DNA of 64,000 bases from Rufibacter sp. DG15C (GTDB lineage Bacteria; Bacteroidota; Bacteroidia; Cytophagales; Hymenobacteraceae): the NCBI RefSeq assembly GCF_001577755.1, contig NZ_CP010776.1, forward strand, positions 3,844,001-3,908,000, written 5' to 3'. Position 1 is the stretch's first letter, and each line of letters starts with the position of its first letter. Both the position numbers and the translations under genes were made by a program. The notes beneath the pieces are model-generated. The model made no database searches. It was not told the origin of the DNA and saw only the letters and a list, made by a program, of their open reading frames with translations. Positions 44,696-54,118 of the stretch are shown piece after piece.

Positions 44696-45985
44696 ATGCC
44701 GAATTTATCCGAGAGAGATGTCCTGGTAAACTGGCATCCGTACACGCAGATGCACACCGCCGCCCCGCCCATCGGCATCACGCGCGGCGAAGGTACTCTG
44801 CTGTTTTCTGAGGATGGCCATACCTTTATTGACGCGGTGTCTTCCTGGTGGGTGAACATCCATGGGCACGCACATCCGCACATCGCTGAAAAGGTCAGCG
44901 AACAATTACGCACGCTGGAGCACGTGATTTTTGCGGGGTTCACCCATGCCCCAGCGGTGGAATTATCAGAGCGTTTGTTGAAGCTGCTGCCCAACAACCA
45001 AGCCCGGGTGTTCTTCTCAGACAACGGTTCTACGGCGGTGGAGGTGGCTATGAAGATGTGCCTGCAGTACTGGTTCGACCGCAACGTTCCTAGAACCAAA
45101 ATCATCGCCTTCAAAGACAGCTACCACGGCGACACCTTCGGGGCCATGTCGGTGAGCGAGCGTTCTGCCTTTACGAGGCCTTTTCACCAATACCTGTTTG
45201 ACGTGGTTTTCATTGACGTGCCAGTGGCGGGCCAGGAGGAACAGACGGTTTCGCAGTTACAAGCCGCCTTGTCGACGGGAGACATAGCGGCCTTCATTTT
45301 TGAGCCATTGGTGCTTGGCACCGCCGGCATGGTCATGTACGAGCCAGCTGTTTTGGACCGATTGATGAAGCTCTGCCAGGAGCAGCAGGTGTTTACAATC
45401 GCAGACGAGGTGATGACGGGCTTTGGTCGGACGGGTAAGCGCTTTGCCTGTGATTACCTGCGCCAGCAACCCGACCTCATGTGCTTCTCCAAAGGTTTGA
45501 CCGGCGGCACCATGGCCATGGGCATAACCACCTGCACGAACACGATATACAGTTCTTTCCTAAGCGAAGACAAAACCAAAACCTTCTTCCACGGCCACTC
45601 CTACACCGCCAACCCCATCGCGTGCTCGGCGGCCCTGGCCAGTTTGGACTTGGTGGAGCAAGCGACTTTCCTAGAGGATTTAGCCAGAATTACGGATTCT
45701 CATCAGGCATTCGCGCAGAGTTTACAAGGCAAACCTGGCATTAAAGACATCCGGCAGACGGGGACTATTCTTGCTGTTGAGTTCGCCACGCATACTACCT
45801 CTTACTTCAACAACCTACGGGATACGCTCTATAATTTTGCCATTGACAATGGAGTCCTGCTGAGGCCTTTGGGCAATATCGTCTATGTATTGCCTCCTTA
45901 TTGCGTTACCCAAGAAGAGCTAGAGAAAGTGTACGCGGTCATTATCGGCATGCGGAAACTGGTGGTAAAATCGTTTTCCGCCTGA
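44696..45985 (+). CDS. bioA: Adenosylmethionine-8-amino-7-oxononanoate aminotransferase
   Basis: A 429-residue class III aminotransferase that makes 7,8-diaminononanoate, using SAM as amino donor in this family. Marks: WHPYTQM near 13-19, SSWWVNIHGHAHPHI (49-63), FFSDNGSTAVEVAMKM (106-121), DSYHGDTFGAMS (141-152), ADEVMTGFGRTG with D237, and the PLP lysine K266 in FSKGLTGG. The C-terminus (VVKSFSA) and the TGA stop codon are encoded by the left arm of a palindromic repeat, so the repeat appears to have set the present end of the protein. Confidence 0.97.
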   Translation: MPNLSERDVLVNWHPYTQMHTAAPPIGITRGEGTLLFSEDGHTFIDAVSSWWVNIHGHAHPHIAEKVSEQLRTLEHVIFAGFTHAPAVELSERLLKLLPNNQARVFFSDNGSTAVEVAMKMCLQYWFDRNVPRTKIIAFKDSYHGDTFGAMSVSERSAFTRPFHQYLFDVVFIDVPVAGQEEQTVSQLQAALSTGDIAAFIFEPLVLGTAGMVMYEPAVLDRLMKLCQEQQVFTIADEVMTGFGRTGKRFACDYLRQQPDLMCFSKGLTGGTMAMGITTCTNTIYSSFLSEDKTKTFFHGHSYTANPIACSAALASLDLVEQATFLEDLARITDSHQAFAQSLQGKPGIKDIRQTGTILAVEFATHTTSYFNNLRDTLYNFAIDNGVLLRPLGNIVYVLPPYCVTQEELEKVYAVIIGMRKLVVKSFSA

Positions 45986-46009
45986 TTTCCAGAAAACAAG
46001 CCAAAAACG
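45972..46009. repeat. Palindromic hairpin, copy 14, overlapping the bioA stop codon
   Basis: CGTTTTCCGCCTGATTTCC with right arm AGAAAACAAGCCAAAAACG. The TGA in GCCTGATTT is the bioA stop. The right end lies 8 nt before the ketoacyl synthase ATG, so the hairpin also covers that gene's ribosome-binding region. Confidence 0.82.
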
Positions 46010-46017
46010 GAAGAGAG

Positions 46018-47211
46018 ATGCAACAGGAATGGATTGTGGTAAGAGGCATGGGTTCGCTTTCGGGCCTGGGCAGTACGGAGGCTGAAGTGGCTGCGTCCTA
46101 TGCCACCGGCAAGTCTTGCTTCACTTCTTTGAAAGGAAACCAGAACCTAGCTGTTTCGCCGGTTTCTGCTTCCTCTGAAGAAATGCTCACAGCGCTGTTG
46201 GCAGAGAAACCCAAATACGCCTCCTTAGACCGTTCAGTCCTGTTAGCTATTGCGGCCGCCAGGCAAGCAGTTCACCAAGCAGGTTGGGATACCAATGAAC
46301 ATTCCATTGGCATTAACCTTGGCTCCTCCAGAGGGGCGACGGGTTTATTTGAGCAGTTCCATGCGGATTTTCTAAACCATCCAGAGCAGCGGCTTTCTCC
46401 CATGGCCTCCCCTAGCACAACCTTAGGCAATCTGGCTAGTTGGGTGGCGCAGGATTTGGCGGTGCAAGGCCCGTTGATAAGTCATTCAGTCACGTGCAGT
46501 ACGGCGTTGCAGGCAGTAGCCAATGGGGTGGCCTGGTTAAAGGCCGGCATGGCGAAGCGTTTTTTGGTAGGCGGCACCGAGGCGCCGCTCACCGACTTCA
46601 CCTTGGCCCAGATGCGGGCGATTGGCATCTATTCCCATATTGCAGCCAATGACCAGCCTTGCCGCCCCTTGAACGGACAACAGAATACCTTTGTCCTAGG
46701 TGAAGGCGCCGCAATTTTTGCCTTGGAGCGCATGACCGGAGCAGAGATTTCCCTACTGCCCACCCACCAGCGGATAATAGTGGCGGGCGTGGGCATGGGG
46801 TTGGAGCAGACGCCCTCAAAAACCGGGGTTTCCAAGGACGGTCAGCATTTTCAAAGGTCCATGCGAGAAGCGCTTCAACAGGCGCAACTTTCTCCTGAGC
46901 AAATTGACGCCCTTGTCTTGCATGCCCCCGGCACCAAGGCAGGTGACGCCGCCGAAGTAGCAGCGGTTTCCAGTGTTTTTGGTGAACATCAACCTTCCCT
47001 ATTCACCAATAAGAATCAGATAGGCCATACTTTGGGAGCCTCTGGGGCCTTGAGTCTCTCTCTGGCCTTGGCGCTCTTGCAGAAGCAATCCATCTCAAAA
47101 CGGCTTCAACTTTCTTATGCTTCTAGTGCTCCTCTAGCTCCTACAGCGGTGATGGTCAATGCCGCTGGGTTTGGCGGTAACTCGGCCAGCGTGATTTTGC
47201 GAACCCTTTAA
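46018..47211 (+). CDS. Beta-ketoacyl synthase, KAS I/II-like, in the biotin operon
   Basis: A 397-residue condensing enzyme. Start is the ATG at 46018 (MQQEWIVVRGMGSLSGLGSTE). The catalytic Cys-His-His triad is present: SVTCSTALQAVA with C160, LHAPGTKAGDAAE with H302 (where FabF proteins have HGTGT), and NKNQIGHTLGASGA with H337. The gene follows bioA by 32 nt on the same strand. No bioC, bioH, bioG or bioZ gene is in the operon. A role in making the pimeloyl precursor of biotin is therefore attractive, but not shown; a divergent fatty-acid synthase is the alternative. The HAP in place of HGT near H302 hints at specialised activity. Confidence 0.87.
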   Translation: MQQEWIVVRGMGSLSGLGSTEAEVAASYATGKSCFTSLKGNQNLAVSPVSASSEEMLTALLAEKPKYASLDRSVLLAIAAARQAVHQAGWDTNEHSIGINLGSSRGATGLFEQFHADFLNHPEQRLSPMASPSTTLGNLASWVAQDLAVQGPLISHSVTCSTALQAVANGVAWLKAGMAKRFLVGGTEAPLTDFTLAQMRAIGIYSHIAANDQPCRPLNGQQNTFVLGEGAAIFALERMTGAEISLLPTHQRIIVAGVGMGLEQTPSKTGVSKDGQHFQRSMREALQQAQLSPEQIDALVLHAPGTKAGDAAEVAAVSSVFGEHQPSLFTNKNQIGHTLGASGALSLSLALALLQKQSISKRLQLSYASSAPLAPTAVMVNAAGFGGNSASVILRTL

Positions 47212-47283
47212 AATCCTTCTTAGGTTTTGCAGGATTTTAGATCAGCAGGAAATAGTACTTACATAAAGCCCATAGCCACCTTT

Positions 47284-47420
47284 GTCATCCTGAAAGGACC
47301 TTGTGGGCGAACTAAGTAGGCAAAGGCATTGAAACAAAGTGCTCGTTCCTTTTCAATCTAAGGTATTTCTTCTTTAGTAAGCGTGTCTACAGCATGCCCA
47401 CAAGGTCCTTTCAGGATGAC
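47284..47420. repeat. MITE-like element with 25-bp perfect terminal inverted repeats
   Basis: The left end (47284-47308, starting GTCATCCTGAAAGGACC) and the right end (47396-47420, ending GGTCCTTTCAGGATGAC) are perfect reverse complements over 25 bp, with 87 nt between. There is no reading frame inside. Sequences starting GTCATCCTGAA are, from general knowledge, frequent dispersed repeats in Bacteroidota. It is probably a non-autonomous mobile or structural repeat. Confidence 0.85.
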
Positions 47421-47476
47421 AATAGGGAAAAAGAATACTGTTAGAAGTAAACAATGCCTAATAGCAAATGCAATGT

Positions 47477-47514
47477 CGATTTTAGCCTTAATTCCAGAAA
47501 ACAGCCCAAAAACG
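47477..47514. repeat. Palindromic intergenic hairpin, copy 15
   Basis: CGATTTTAGCCTTAATTCC with right arm AGAAAACAGCCCAAAAACG, with several mismatches. It lies 97 nt upstream of the aspartokinase start. Confidence 0.7.
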
Positions 47515-47610
47515 CCCTGCATAAAAAGAGGAATAAATCTTGTCTAATCCACTCTGGCTTACCGGTATCTAGACTTTGTTTAGTAAATTCGCAGGTTTTA
47601 TTTACGTTTT

Positions 47611-48939
47611 ATGAAAATCATGAAATTTGGGGGCACGTCTGTGGGTTCAGCAGAACGCATGGGTGCCGTCTCACAACTCCTCCCCACACAGGAGCCGGTG
47701 ATGGTCGTCTTGTCAGCGATGTCTGGCACTACCAACAGCCTGGTTCAGATTGGGCAGCAGCTGGCGCAACAAGACGTGGCGCAGGCTGAACGTTTCACAA
47801 GTCAACTGGAAAATCGCTATAAACAGGTGATTTCTGAGTTATATAAACAGGACGCTTCTAAACACAAGGCCAAACAGGTCATAGACACCACGTTCCAGGA
47901 CATCAGAAGTACGTTCACTTCTTCGTTCTCTCCTGCCTCTGAGAAAATCATTCTGGCGCAGGGCGAATTGCTGTCTACCCAACTTTTCCAGATTTACATG
48001 GAAGAGCAGGGCAAGCAGTCTGTTTTGTTGCCAGCCTTGGAGTTTATGCGCATCACCCAGGATGAAGAGCCAGACCAGGCCTACATCCGGGAGCACCTGC
48101 AACAGCAGTTGGCCCAATACCCAGACAACCAACTGTTCATCACCCAAGGCTACATCTGCCGCAATGCCCAGGGCCAGATTGACAACCTGAAGCGCGGCGG
48201 CAGTGACTATTCAGCCTCCATTATTGGTGCGGCGGTGCGTGCCCAGGAAATCCAGATTTGGACCGACATTGACGGCATGCACAACAACGACCCGCGCATT
48301 GTCAAGAACACCTACCCTATTGCCGAGCTGTCTTTTGACGAGGCCGCGGAGTTAGCTTATTTTGGCGCGAAGATTCTGCACCCGTCCAGCATACTGCCGG
48401 CCCAGCAGTTCAACATTCCGGTAAGGCTGTTGAACACTATGCAGCCAGAAGCGCCGGGTACCTTGATTTCGTCTAAGAAAACAGGCAACACCATTAAAGC
48501 GGTGGCGGCCAAAGACGGCATCACGGCCATCAAAATCAAGTCCAGCCGTATGCTGTTGGCTTATGGTTTCCTGCGCAGCGTGTTTGAGGTATTTGAGCGT
48601 TTCAAGACGCCCATTGACATGATTACCACGTCTGAGGTGGCGGTGTCTCTGACCATTGACAATGATACTAACCTGTCCAGCATAATAGATGCATTGCAAG
48701 GCTTCGGGAATGTAGAAATTGACACAGACCTGAGCATCATTTGCGTGGTGGGAGATTTCATGGAAGACAAGCCTGGGGATGCCCTGCGCGTGATTCAGTC
48801 CTTGAAGGAGATTCCGTTGCGCATGATATCCTACGGCGGAAGCAAGAACAACATCAGCCTGCTGGTGAACACCAGTCAGAAGAACGATGCCTTGCTGGCT
48901 ATCAACGAGGGCGTGTTTTTAGAAAGGAGTTTAAACTAA
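47611..48939 (+). CDS. lysC: Aspartate kinase, monofunctional
   Basis: A 442-residue kinase that phosphorylates aspartate, entering lysine, threonine and methionine synthesis. The N-terminal motif is MKFGGTSVGSAERM. GGSDYSASIIGAAVRAQEIQIWTDIDGMHNNDPRIV marks the aspartate/ATP site, and two ACT-type regulatory domains occupy about 300-442 (AIKIKSSRMLLAYGFLRSVFEVFERF, MISYGGSKNNISLLV). It has no fused homoserine dehydrogenase. Its TAA stop overlaps the lysA start by one base (TAATG), so the two are translationally coupled and the enzyme is probably feedback-controlled by lysine. The start may be the first or second of two nearby ATGs (47611 or 47620). Confidence 0.95.
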   Translation: MKIMKFGGTSVGSAERMGAVSQLLPTQEPVMVVLSAMSGTTNSLVQIGQQLAQQDVAQAERFTSQLENRYKQVISELYKQDASKHKAKQVIDTTFQDIRSTFTSSFSPASEKIILAQGELLSTQLFQIYMEEQGKQSVLLPALEFMRITQDEEPDQAYIREHLQQQLAQYPDNQLFITQGYICRNAQGQIDNLKRGGSDYSASIIGAAVRAQEIQIWTDIDGMHNNDPRIVKNTYPIAELSFDEAAELAYFGAKILHPSSILPAQQFNIPVRLLNTMQPEAPGTLISSKKTGNTIKAVAAKDGITAIKIKSSRMLLAYGFLRSVFEVFERFKTPIDMITTSEVAVSLTIDNDTNLSSIIDALQGFGNVEIDTDLSIICVVGDFMEDKPGDALRVIQSLKEIPLRMISYGGSKNNISLLVNTSQKNDALLAINEGVFLERSLN

Positions 48940-50084
48940 TGTTGCAGAACCATCTTTCTGAGATAAGCCAGCACCCTACGCCTTTTTACTTGTATGACCT
49001 TGGCCTGTTGCGCCAAACCTTGGCCTCGGCGCAGTTTGAAGCCCAGAAATACGGGTACCAGGTGCACTACGCCCTCAAAGCCAATGCCAACGCGCCTATT
49101 CTGGCAGAAGTGCTTGCCCACGGTTTCGGGGCCGACTGCGTGAGCGGCAACGAAGTGCAACGTGCCTTGGATGCCGGCTTCACGCCGGAGCATGTGGTGT
49201 TTGCCGGAGTGGGCAAGTCTGACGTTGAAATCAACCTGGCGCTTGACAACAATATCTTTTGCTTTAACTGCGAGTCTAGCCAGGAGCTGGAAGTCATTAA
49301 TGAATTGGCGGCCGCCAAAGGCAAAGTGGCCCAGGTGGCCCTGCGCATTAACCCGAACGTAGACGCCTATACGCACAAGAACATTACCACCGGTCTGGAA
49401 GAAAACAAGTTCGGGATAAACGCCTGGGAACTGGACGCCTTATTACCGCAGCTTGCCCAATGGACCAACTTGAAACTGATTGGCCTGCACTTCCACATCG
49501 GGTCGCAGATTACAGATTTGCGGGCCTTTGAGAACCTGTGCACGCGCGTGAATGAGATACAGCAGTGGTTTGAGGACAAGGGCTATACGTTTCCGCATTT
49601 GAATGTGGGCGGTGGCCTGGGCGTGGATTATAAGAACCCAGACACCAACACCATTGCAGACTTTGCCAATTACTTTGCCATCTTCCACAGGTTGCTGGAA
49701 AAGCGCGAAGGCCAGCAGGTGCATTTTGAATTGGGCCGTGCGCTGGTAGCCGCCAGCGGAACCTTGGTTTCTAAGGTGCTCTACATGAAGCACGGCCAAA
49801 AAACCAACTTTGTGATTCTAGACGCCGGCATGACAGAATTGATGCGCCCTGCCTTGTATCAGGCCTATCATCACATAGACAACCTGAGCAGCACGTTGCC
49901 CGCCCAGACCTATGACGTGGTAGGACCCATCTGCGAGTCTACAGACAGTTTCTCTAAAGCCATCCAGCTGCCAGAAACCAAACGCGGCGACTTAATGGCC
50001 ATTAGAACCGCCGGTGCCTACGGCGAGGTGATGGCCAACCAATACAACCTGCGCAACCGTGTACAAGCGGTGTATGTAAATTAA
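48939..50084 (+). CDS. lysA: Diaminopimelate decarboxylase
   Basis: A 381-residue PLP fold-type III decarboxylase, the last step of lysine synthesis. The PLP lysine is K47 in YALKANANAP. HFHIGSQI, NVGGGLGVDY, the GRALVAASGTL stretch and the CESTD motif (GPICESTDSF, with its catalytic Cys) match the family. It starts on the aspartokinase stop codon. The palindromic hairpin 5 nt after its stop probably ends the lysC-lysA transcript and faces the convergent hom gene. Confidence 0.96.
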   Translation: MLQNHLSEISQHPTPFYLYDLGLLRQTLASAQFEAQKYGYQVHYALKANANAPILAEVLAHGFGADCVSGNEVQRALDAGFTPEHVVFAGVGKSDVEINLALDNNIFCFNCESSQELEVINELAAAKGKVAQVALRINPNVDAYTHKNITTGLEENKFGINAWELDALLPQLAQWTNLKLIGLHFHIGSQITDLRAFENLCTRVNEIQQWFEDKGYTFPHLNVGGGLGVDYKNPDTNTIADFANYFAIFHRLLEKREGQQVHFELGRALVAASGTLVSKVLYMKHGQKTNFVILDAGMTELMRPALYQAYHHIDNLSSTLPAQTYDVVGPICESTDSFSKAIQLPETKRGDLMAIRTAGAYGEVMANQYNLRNRVQAVYVN

Positions 50085-50088
50085 CTTC

Positions 50089-50126
50089 CGTTTTCGGGCT
50101 GTTTTCCAAGAAACAGCCCGAAAACG
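50089..50126. repeat. Palindromic intergenic hairpin, copy 16 (compensated core)
   Basis: The arms read CGTTTTCGGGCTGTTT and AAACAGCCCGAAAACG. Compared with the consensus GGCC core, both arms have changed together (CGGGC on the left, GCCCG on the right), keeping a perfect stem. It lies 5 nt after the lysA stop, in a convergent gap with hom. Confidence 0.95.
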
Positions 50127-50214
50127 ATTTTATTAAAATAGTTTTTAAACGAAGACGCCCAACTTAGATGTCGGGCGCTTTACGTGATTAAACGAACTAT
50201 TAACAAGCATTATC

Positions 50215-51468
50215 TTACAAGGCCACTGCCAACTCTGGCGTGGCTTTTTTCTTTTCTTGAGCGGCAATGTAGTGCAAAGAGGTGGCCATCACAATTGAGC
50301 CTGTTTCCCTGAGTTTCTCCTGGTATTTGACCAGCGCACCCAGCGTCACGTTCCCTACCAGGATGATGGACTCTCCCTGCCGTTGAAGAAGTTTTATTTG
50401 AGTTAGGCCGAGTGCTCCCAACAAGGCGACATTCTCGGTGCGTACATACACCTCTAATTCAAAATCAGTATCTAACCCGGCTTCTTCCAACTGCTCATGC
50501 AGTTTCTTGTACTGATATTGATAGCTCTTCAAAAGACCCGTGATGTCTGACAATACCGCCGCACCTGTTGGGTGACCGCCTGCTCCTCTTCCTTTGAACA
50601 GCTGTGCGCCTGCGTAGGCCCCTTCCACCACAATGCCGTTGAATTCCTGCTCCACCGTGTACAGGTCGTCTATGGGGTTGACCAGGGTGGGCAACACCAA
50701 GGGCACCAGATTGCCTTCCTCGGTGTTATGAAGGGAAGCCACCAATTTAATGACCGCCCCTCGGCGTTTGGCAAACTCCCAGTCTGCTTTGGCCAAGGCA
50801 TTGATGCCGATAAACGGCACTTCTTCCGGCGCGAGGACTCTACCGAAGGCATGGGCCGCCAAAATGCAGAGTTTGTGCCGGGAGTCAGCTCCGCTCACGT
50901 CTAACCAAGGGTCTAATTCAGCAAAGCCTTTGTCCTTGGCCTCCTGCAAGGCCTCTGAATAGGGTTTCTGCTCCTTGAAAATTTGACTGAGGATGTAATT
51001 AGAAGACCCGTTCAAGATTCCGGAGATTCTGCTCACCGGCTCCTGACCAAAGTATTCTTCCACGGTTCTCACAATGGGAATGCCCCCGGCCACTGCCGCC
51101 TCATACAATAGCACGCCGCCATATTCGGCCTGCAACTGCAACAGCTTCTCCAGGTGATGGGCCACCATTTTCTTGTTGGCGGTCACCACCCGCTTGCCTT
51201 GGCGAAGCGCCGAGGTGACAATGTCATAGGCGTCATGGGCGTCACTGATGGCTTCCACCAGAATGTCCAAGCTGTCGTCATTGAGAAGCTCCTGGGCATC
51301 AAAGGTGAAACAGTCGGCAGGCAATGAGCGCTCTTTCAAAGGGTCCTTCACACAGATGTTCACTATTTGCGCCGGAAAACCGGGCTGCCGTTGCAGAATA
51401 TCGTAGAGCCCCTGCCCTACGCACCCAAACCCAAACAAGCCTATCTTTAAAATACGGTTGGTATCCAT
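50215..51468 (-). CDS. hom: Homoserine dehydrogenase
   Basis: A 417-residue NAD(P)-dependent enzyme that reduces aspartate semialdehyde to homoserine. The Rossmann loop is GLFGFGCVGQGLYD near 10-23. VVTANKKMVAHH, AAVAGGIPIVRTV, GILNGSSNYILSQI and the GADSRHKLCILAAHAFG stretch are all family marks. The C-terminal region (about 330-417, ELEVYVRTENVALLG, ESIILVGN) is ACT-like, suggesting feedback control. It overlaps the upstream metX by 22 nt and is the third gene of the metY-metX-hom operon; the operon thus makes homoserine and uses it for methionine. Confidence 0.95.
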   Translation of the reverse strand: MDTNRILKIGLFGFGCVGQGLYDILQRQPGFPAQIVNICVKDPLKERSLPADCFTFDAQELLNDDSLDILVEAISDAHDAYDIVTSALRQGKRVVTANKKMVAHHLEKLLQLQAEYGGVLLYEAAVAGGIPIVRTVEEYFGQEPVSRISGILNGSSNYILSQIFKEQKPYSEALQEAKDKGFAELDPWLDVSGADSRHKLCILAAHAFGRVLAPEEVPFIGINALAKADWEFAKRRGAVIKLVASLHNTEEGNLVPLVLPTLVNPIDDLYTVEQEFNGIVVEGAYAGAQLFKGRGAGGHPTGAAVLSDITGLLKSYQYQYKKLHEQLEEAGLDTDFELEVYVRTENVALLGALGLTQIKLLQRQGESIILVGNVTLGALVKYQEKLRETGSIVMATSLHYIAAQEKKKATPELAVAL

Positions 51469-52502
51469 GTCTTTCTCTGCGGTTTTTGCTCCAGAAAGGA
51501 GGTGATAATTTGTTCTAGCTGATCGGTTTCCAGCAGAAATCCGTCGTGGCCTAGTTCAGACTGTATGGTTTGAAAAGTAGCATTTGGGATGTAGCGGGCC
51601 ACAAACTTCTGCTCCTTCAAGGGAAACAAGGCATCTGAATCTACGCCCACCACTAAGGTCTGCGCCTGCACTTGGTTCAAGGCTTCTTCCACGCTGCCTC
51701 TTCCCCGGCCTACATTATGCGAGTCTAGCATTTTAGTAAGGTGCCAATACGTTAAGGCGTTGAACCGCTGGGCAAGCTTATCTCCATGGTAGCGCTGGTA
51801 AGAAGCGGCTCTGTACTTTTCCAAAGACTTTGAGCTTTGCTCGCGCTGTCCCAGATGATACGCCTGATAGCTTCTATATGACAGCATGGCCATGGCCCGC
51901 GCCGTCTGCAAACCCTGCGCGCCGGCGCCGTCTGTGTTCAACTGCCAGGTCACGTCCAGCTCTATGGCCATCCGCTGGGTCTCGTTCAGGGCAATGGCGT
52001 ACGGTGACTGTACCGCGTTGGAAGCCACTAACACCAAGCGCTGAATTACCTCCGGGTATGCAATCGCCCATTCCAAGGCCTGCTGTCCGCCCAAAGAACC
52101 GCCTATCAGCACTTGGATGGTGTCCAATTCCAGGTGCTCGCGCAGTAGATGGAAGGCTTTCACCACATCCCGGTTGGTGAGCGCTGGGAACTGGTGATAA
52201 TAAGGCCGACCTGTTTCTGGGTTCACGGACAAGGGTCCCGTAGAACCGTAGCAACCGCCCAAGGTGTTGGCGCAGACAATGAAATGTTTGGCTGGGTCAA
52301 AGGTTTTGCCTTCGCCGAAGAGGCCGCCCCACCAATCTTTTACAAATGTGTTGCCACTGAAGGCATGGCATACCCAGATGACGTTGTCACGGGACTCATT
52401 GAGCGTGCCCCAGGTCGTATAGAAAAGTTGGAAGCCGGGCAGATGCCGCCCAGACTCCAACTCAAAGGGTTCCTTGTATTCAAAAACTCTTCCTTTCAAC
52501 AT
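51447..52502 (-). CDS. metX: Homoserine O-acetyltransferase
   Basis: A 351-residue alpha/beta-hydrolase enzyme that acetylates homoserine for direct sulfhydrylation. The nucleophile elbow GGSLGGQQALEW contains S136. VCHAFSGNTFVKDWW and NTLGGCYGSTGPLSVNP are typical of MetX. The catalytic Asp (VVGVDSDALFP) and His (LGHDGFLLE) are near the C-terminus. The gene lies 7 nt after metY and overlaps hom by 22 nt. The acetyl (not succinyl) assignment is by family resemblance. Confidence 0.94.
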   Translation of the reverse strand: MLKGRVFEYKEPFELESGRHLPGFQLFYTTWGTLNESRDNVIWVCHAFSGNTFVKDWWGGLFGEGKTFDPAKHFIVCANTLGGCYGSTGPLSVNPETGRPYYHQFPALTNRDVVKAFHLLREHLELDTIQVLIGGSLGGQQALEWAIAYPEVIQRLVLVASNAVQSPYAIALNETQRMAIELDVTWQLNTDGAGAQGLQTARAMAMLSYRSYQAYHLGQREQSSKSLEKYRAASYQRYHGDKLAQRFNALTYWHLTKMLDSHNVGRGRGSVEEALNQVQAQTLVVGVDSDALFPLKEQKFVARYIPNATFQTIQSELGHDGFLLETDQLEQIITSFLEQKPQRKTWIPTVF

Positions 52503-52509
52503 GGTTCTC

Positions 52510-53853
<1,344 letters not shown>

Positions 53854-53900
53854 TTACAATTTAAAATTGAACAAAAACAAGACAGGAGGCTAAATATGGA

Positions 53901-53933
53901 CGCGCAGAACCAGTTGGCTACGCGCGGTTAGCC
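53901..53933 (-). promoter_or_regulatory. Two mutually exclusive hairpins between the poly-Cys ORF and metY
   Basis: As RNA on the minus strand, GGCTA pairs with TAGCC (53916-53933), while CGCGC pairs with GCGCG (53901-53926). The two pairings cross, so only one can form. A third segment, GGTTA at 53984-53988 inside the upstream ORF just before its cysteine codons, is complementary to the TAACC of the first hairpin. The arrangement could work as an attenuator switch; this is inference and no T-run terminator is evident. Confidence 0.4.
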
Positions 53934-53961
53934 CTGAAAACAAGAAGGAGAAAAAGCTGGA

Positions 53962-54111
53962 TTAGCGGCAACAACAGCAACAATAACCCAGCACGGGCAT
54001 TCGCTGCTGATTAGGCAAGAAAGTGAGGATTGCAGACACAAGGGTCTGGGTGGACACTTGAAAGTGCTCTGCTGTGATTTGACGAATGGTTTGGAATTGC
54101 TTTTCCATCAT
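53962..54111 (-). CDS. Upstream ORF ending in five consecutive cysteine codons (candidate leader peptide)
   Basis: A 49-codon frame beginning ATGATG 8 nt after the SAM-I riboswitch and ending 120 nt before metY. The encoded peptide starts MMEKQFQTIRQI and ends VLGYCCCCCR with codons TGT TGC TGT TGT TGC. An internal ATG at 54000 would give the 12-residue peptide MPVLGYCCCCCR. I know no protein family for it. Consecutive codons for one amino acid at the end of a short frame before a biosynthetic operon are the mark of leader-peptide attenuation; poly-Cys leader frames with such a role are known in mycobacteria. Here a cysteine-sensing role would suit, since metY uses sulfide as an alternative sulfur route. 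Whether it is translated is not shown. Confidence 0.65.
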   Translation of the reverse strand: MMEKQFQTIRQITAEHFQVSTQTLVSAILTFLPNQQRMPVLGYCCCCCR

Positions 54112-54118
54112 TGTATCA

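Larger units (their letters stand above)
47212..47610. other. Gap between ketoacyl synthase and aspartokinase genes
   Basis: This 399-nt gap contains a 25-bp perfect inverted repeat pair (47284-47420) and one degenerate palindromic hairpin. No gene is visible. Confidence 0.6.
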
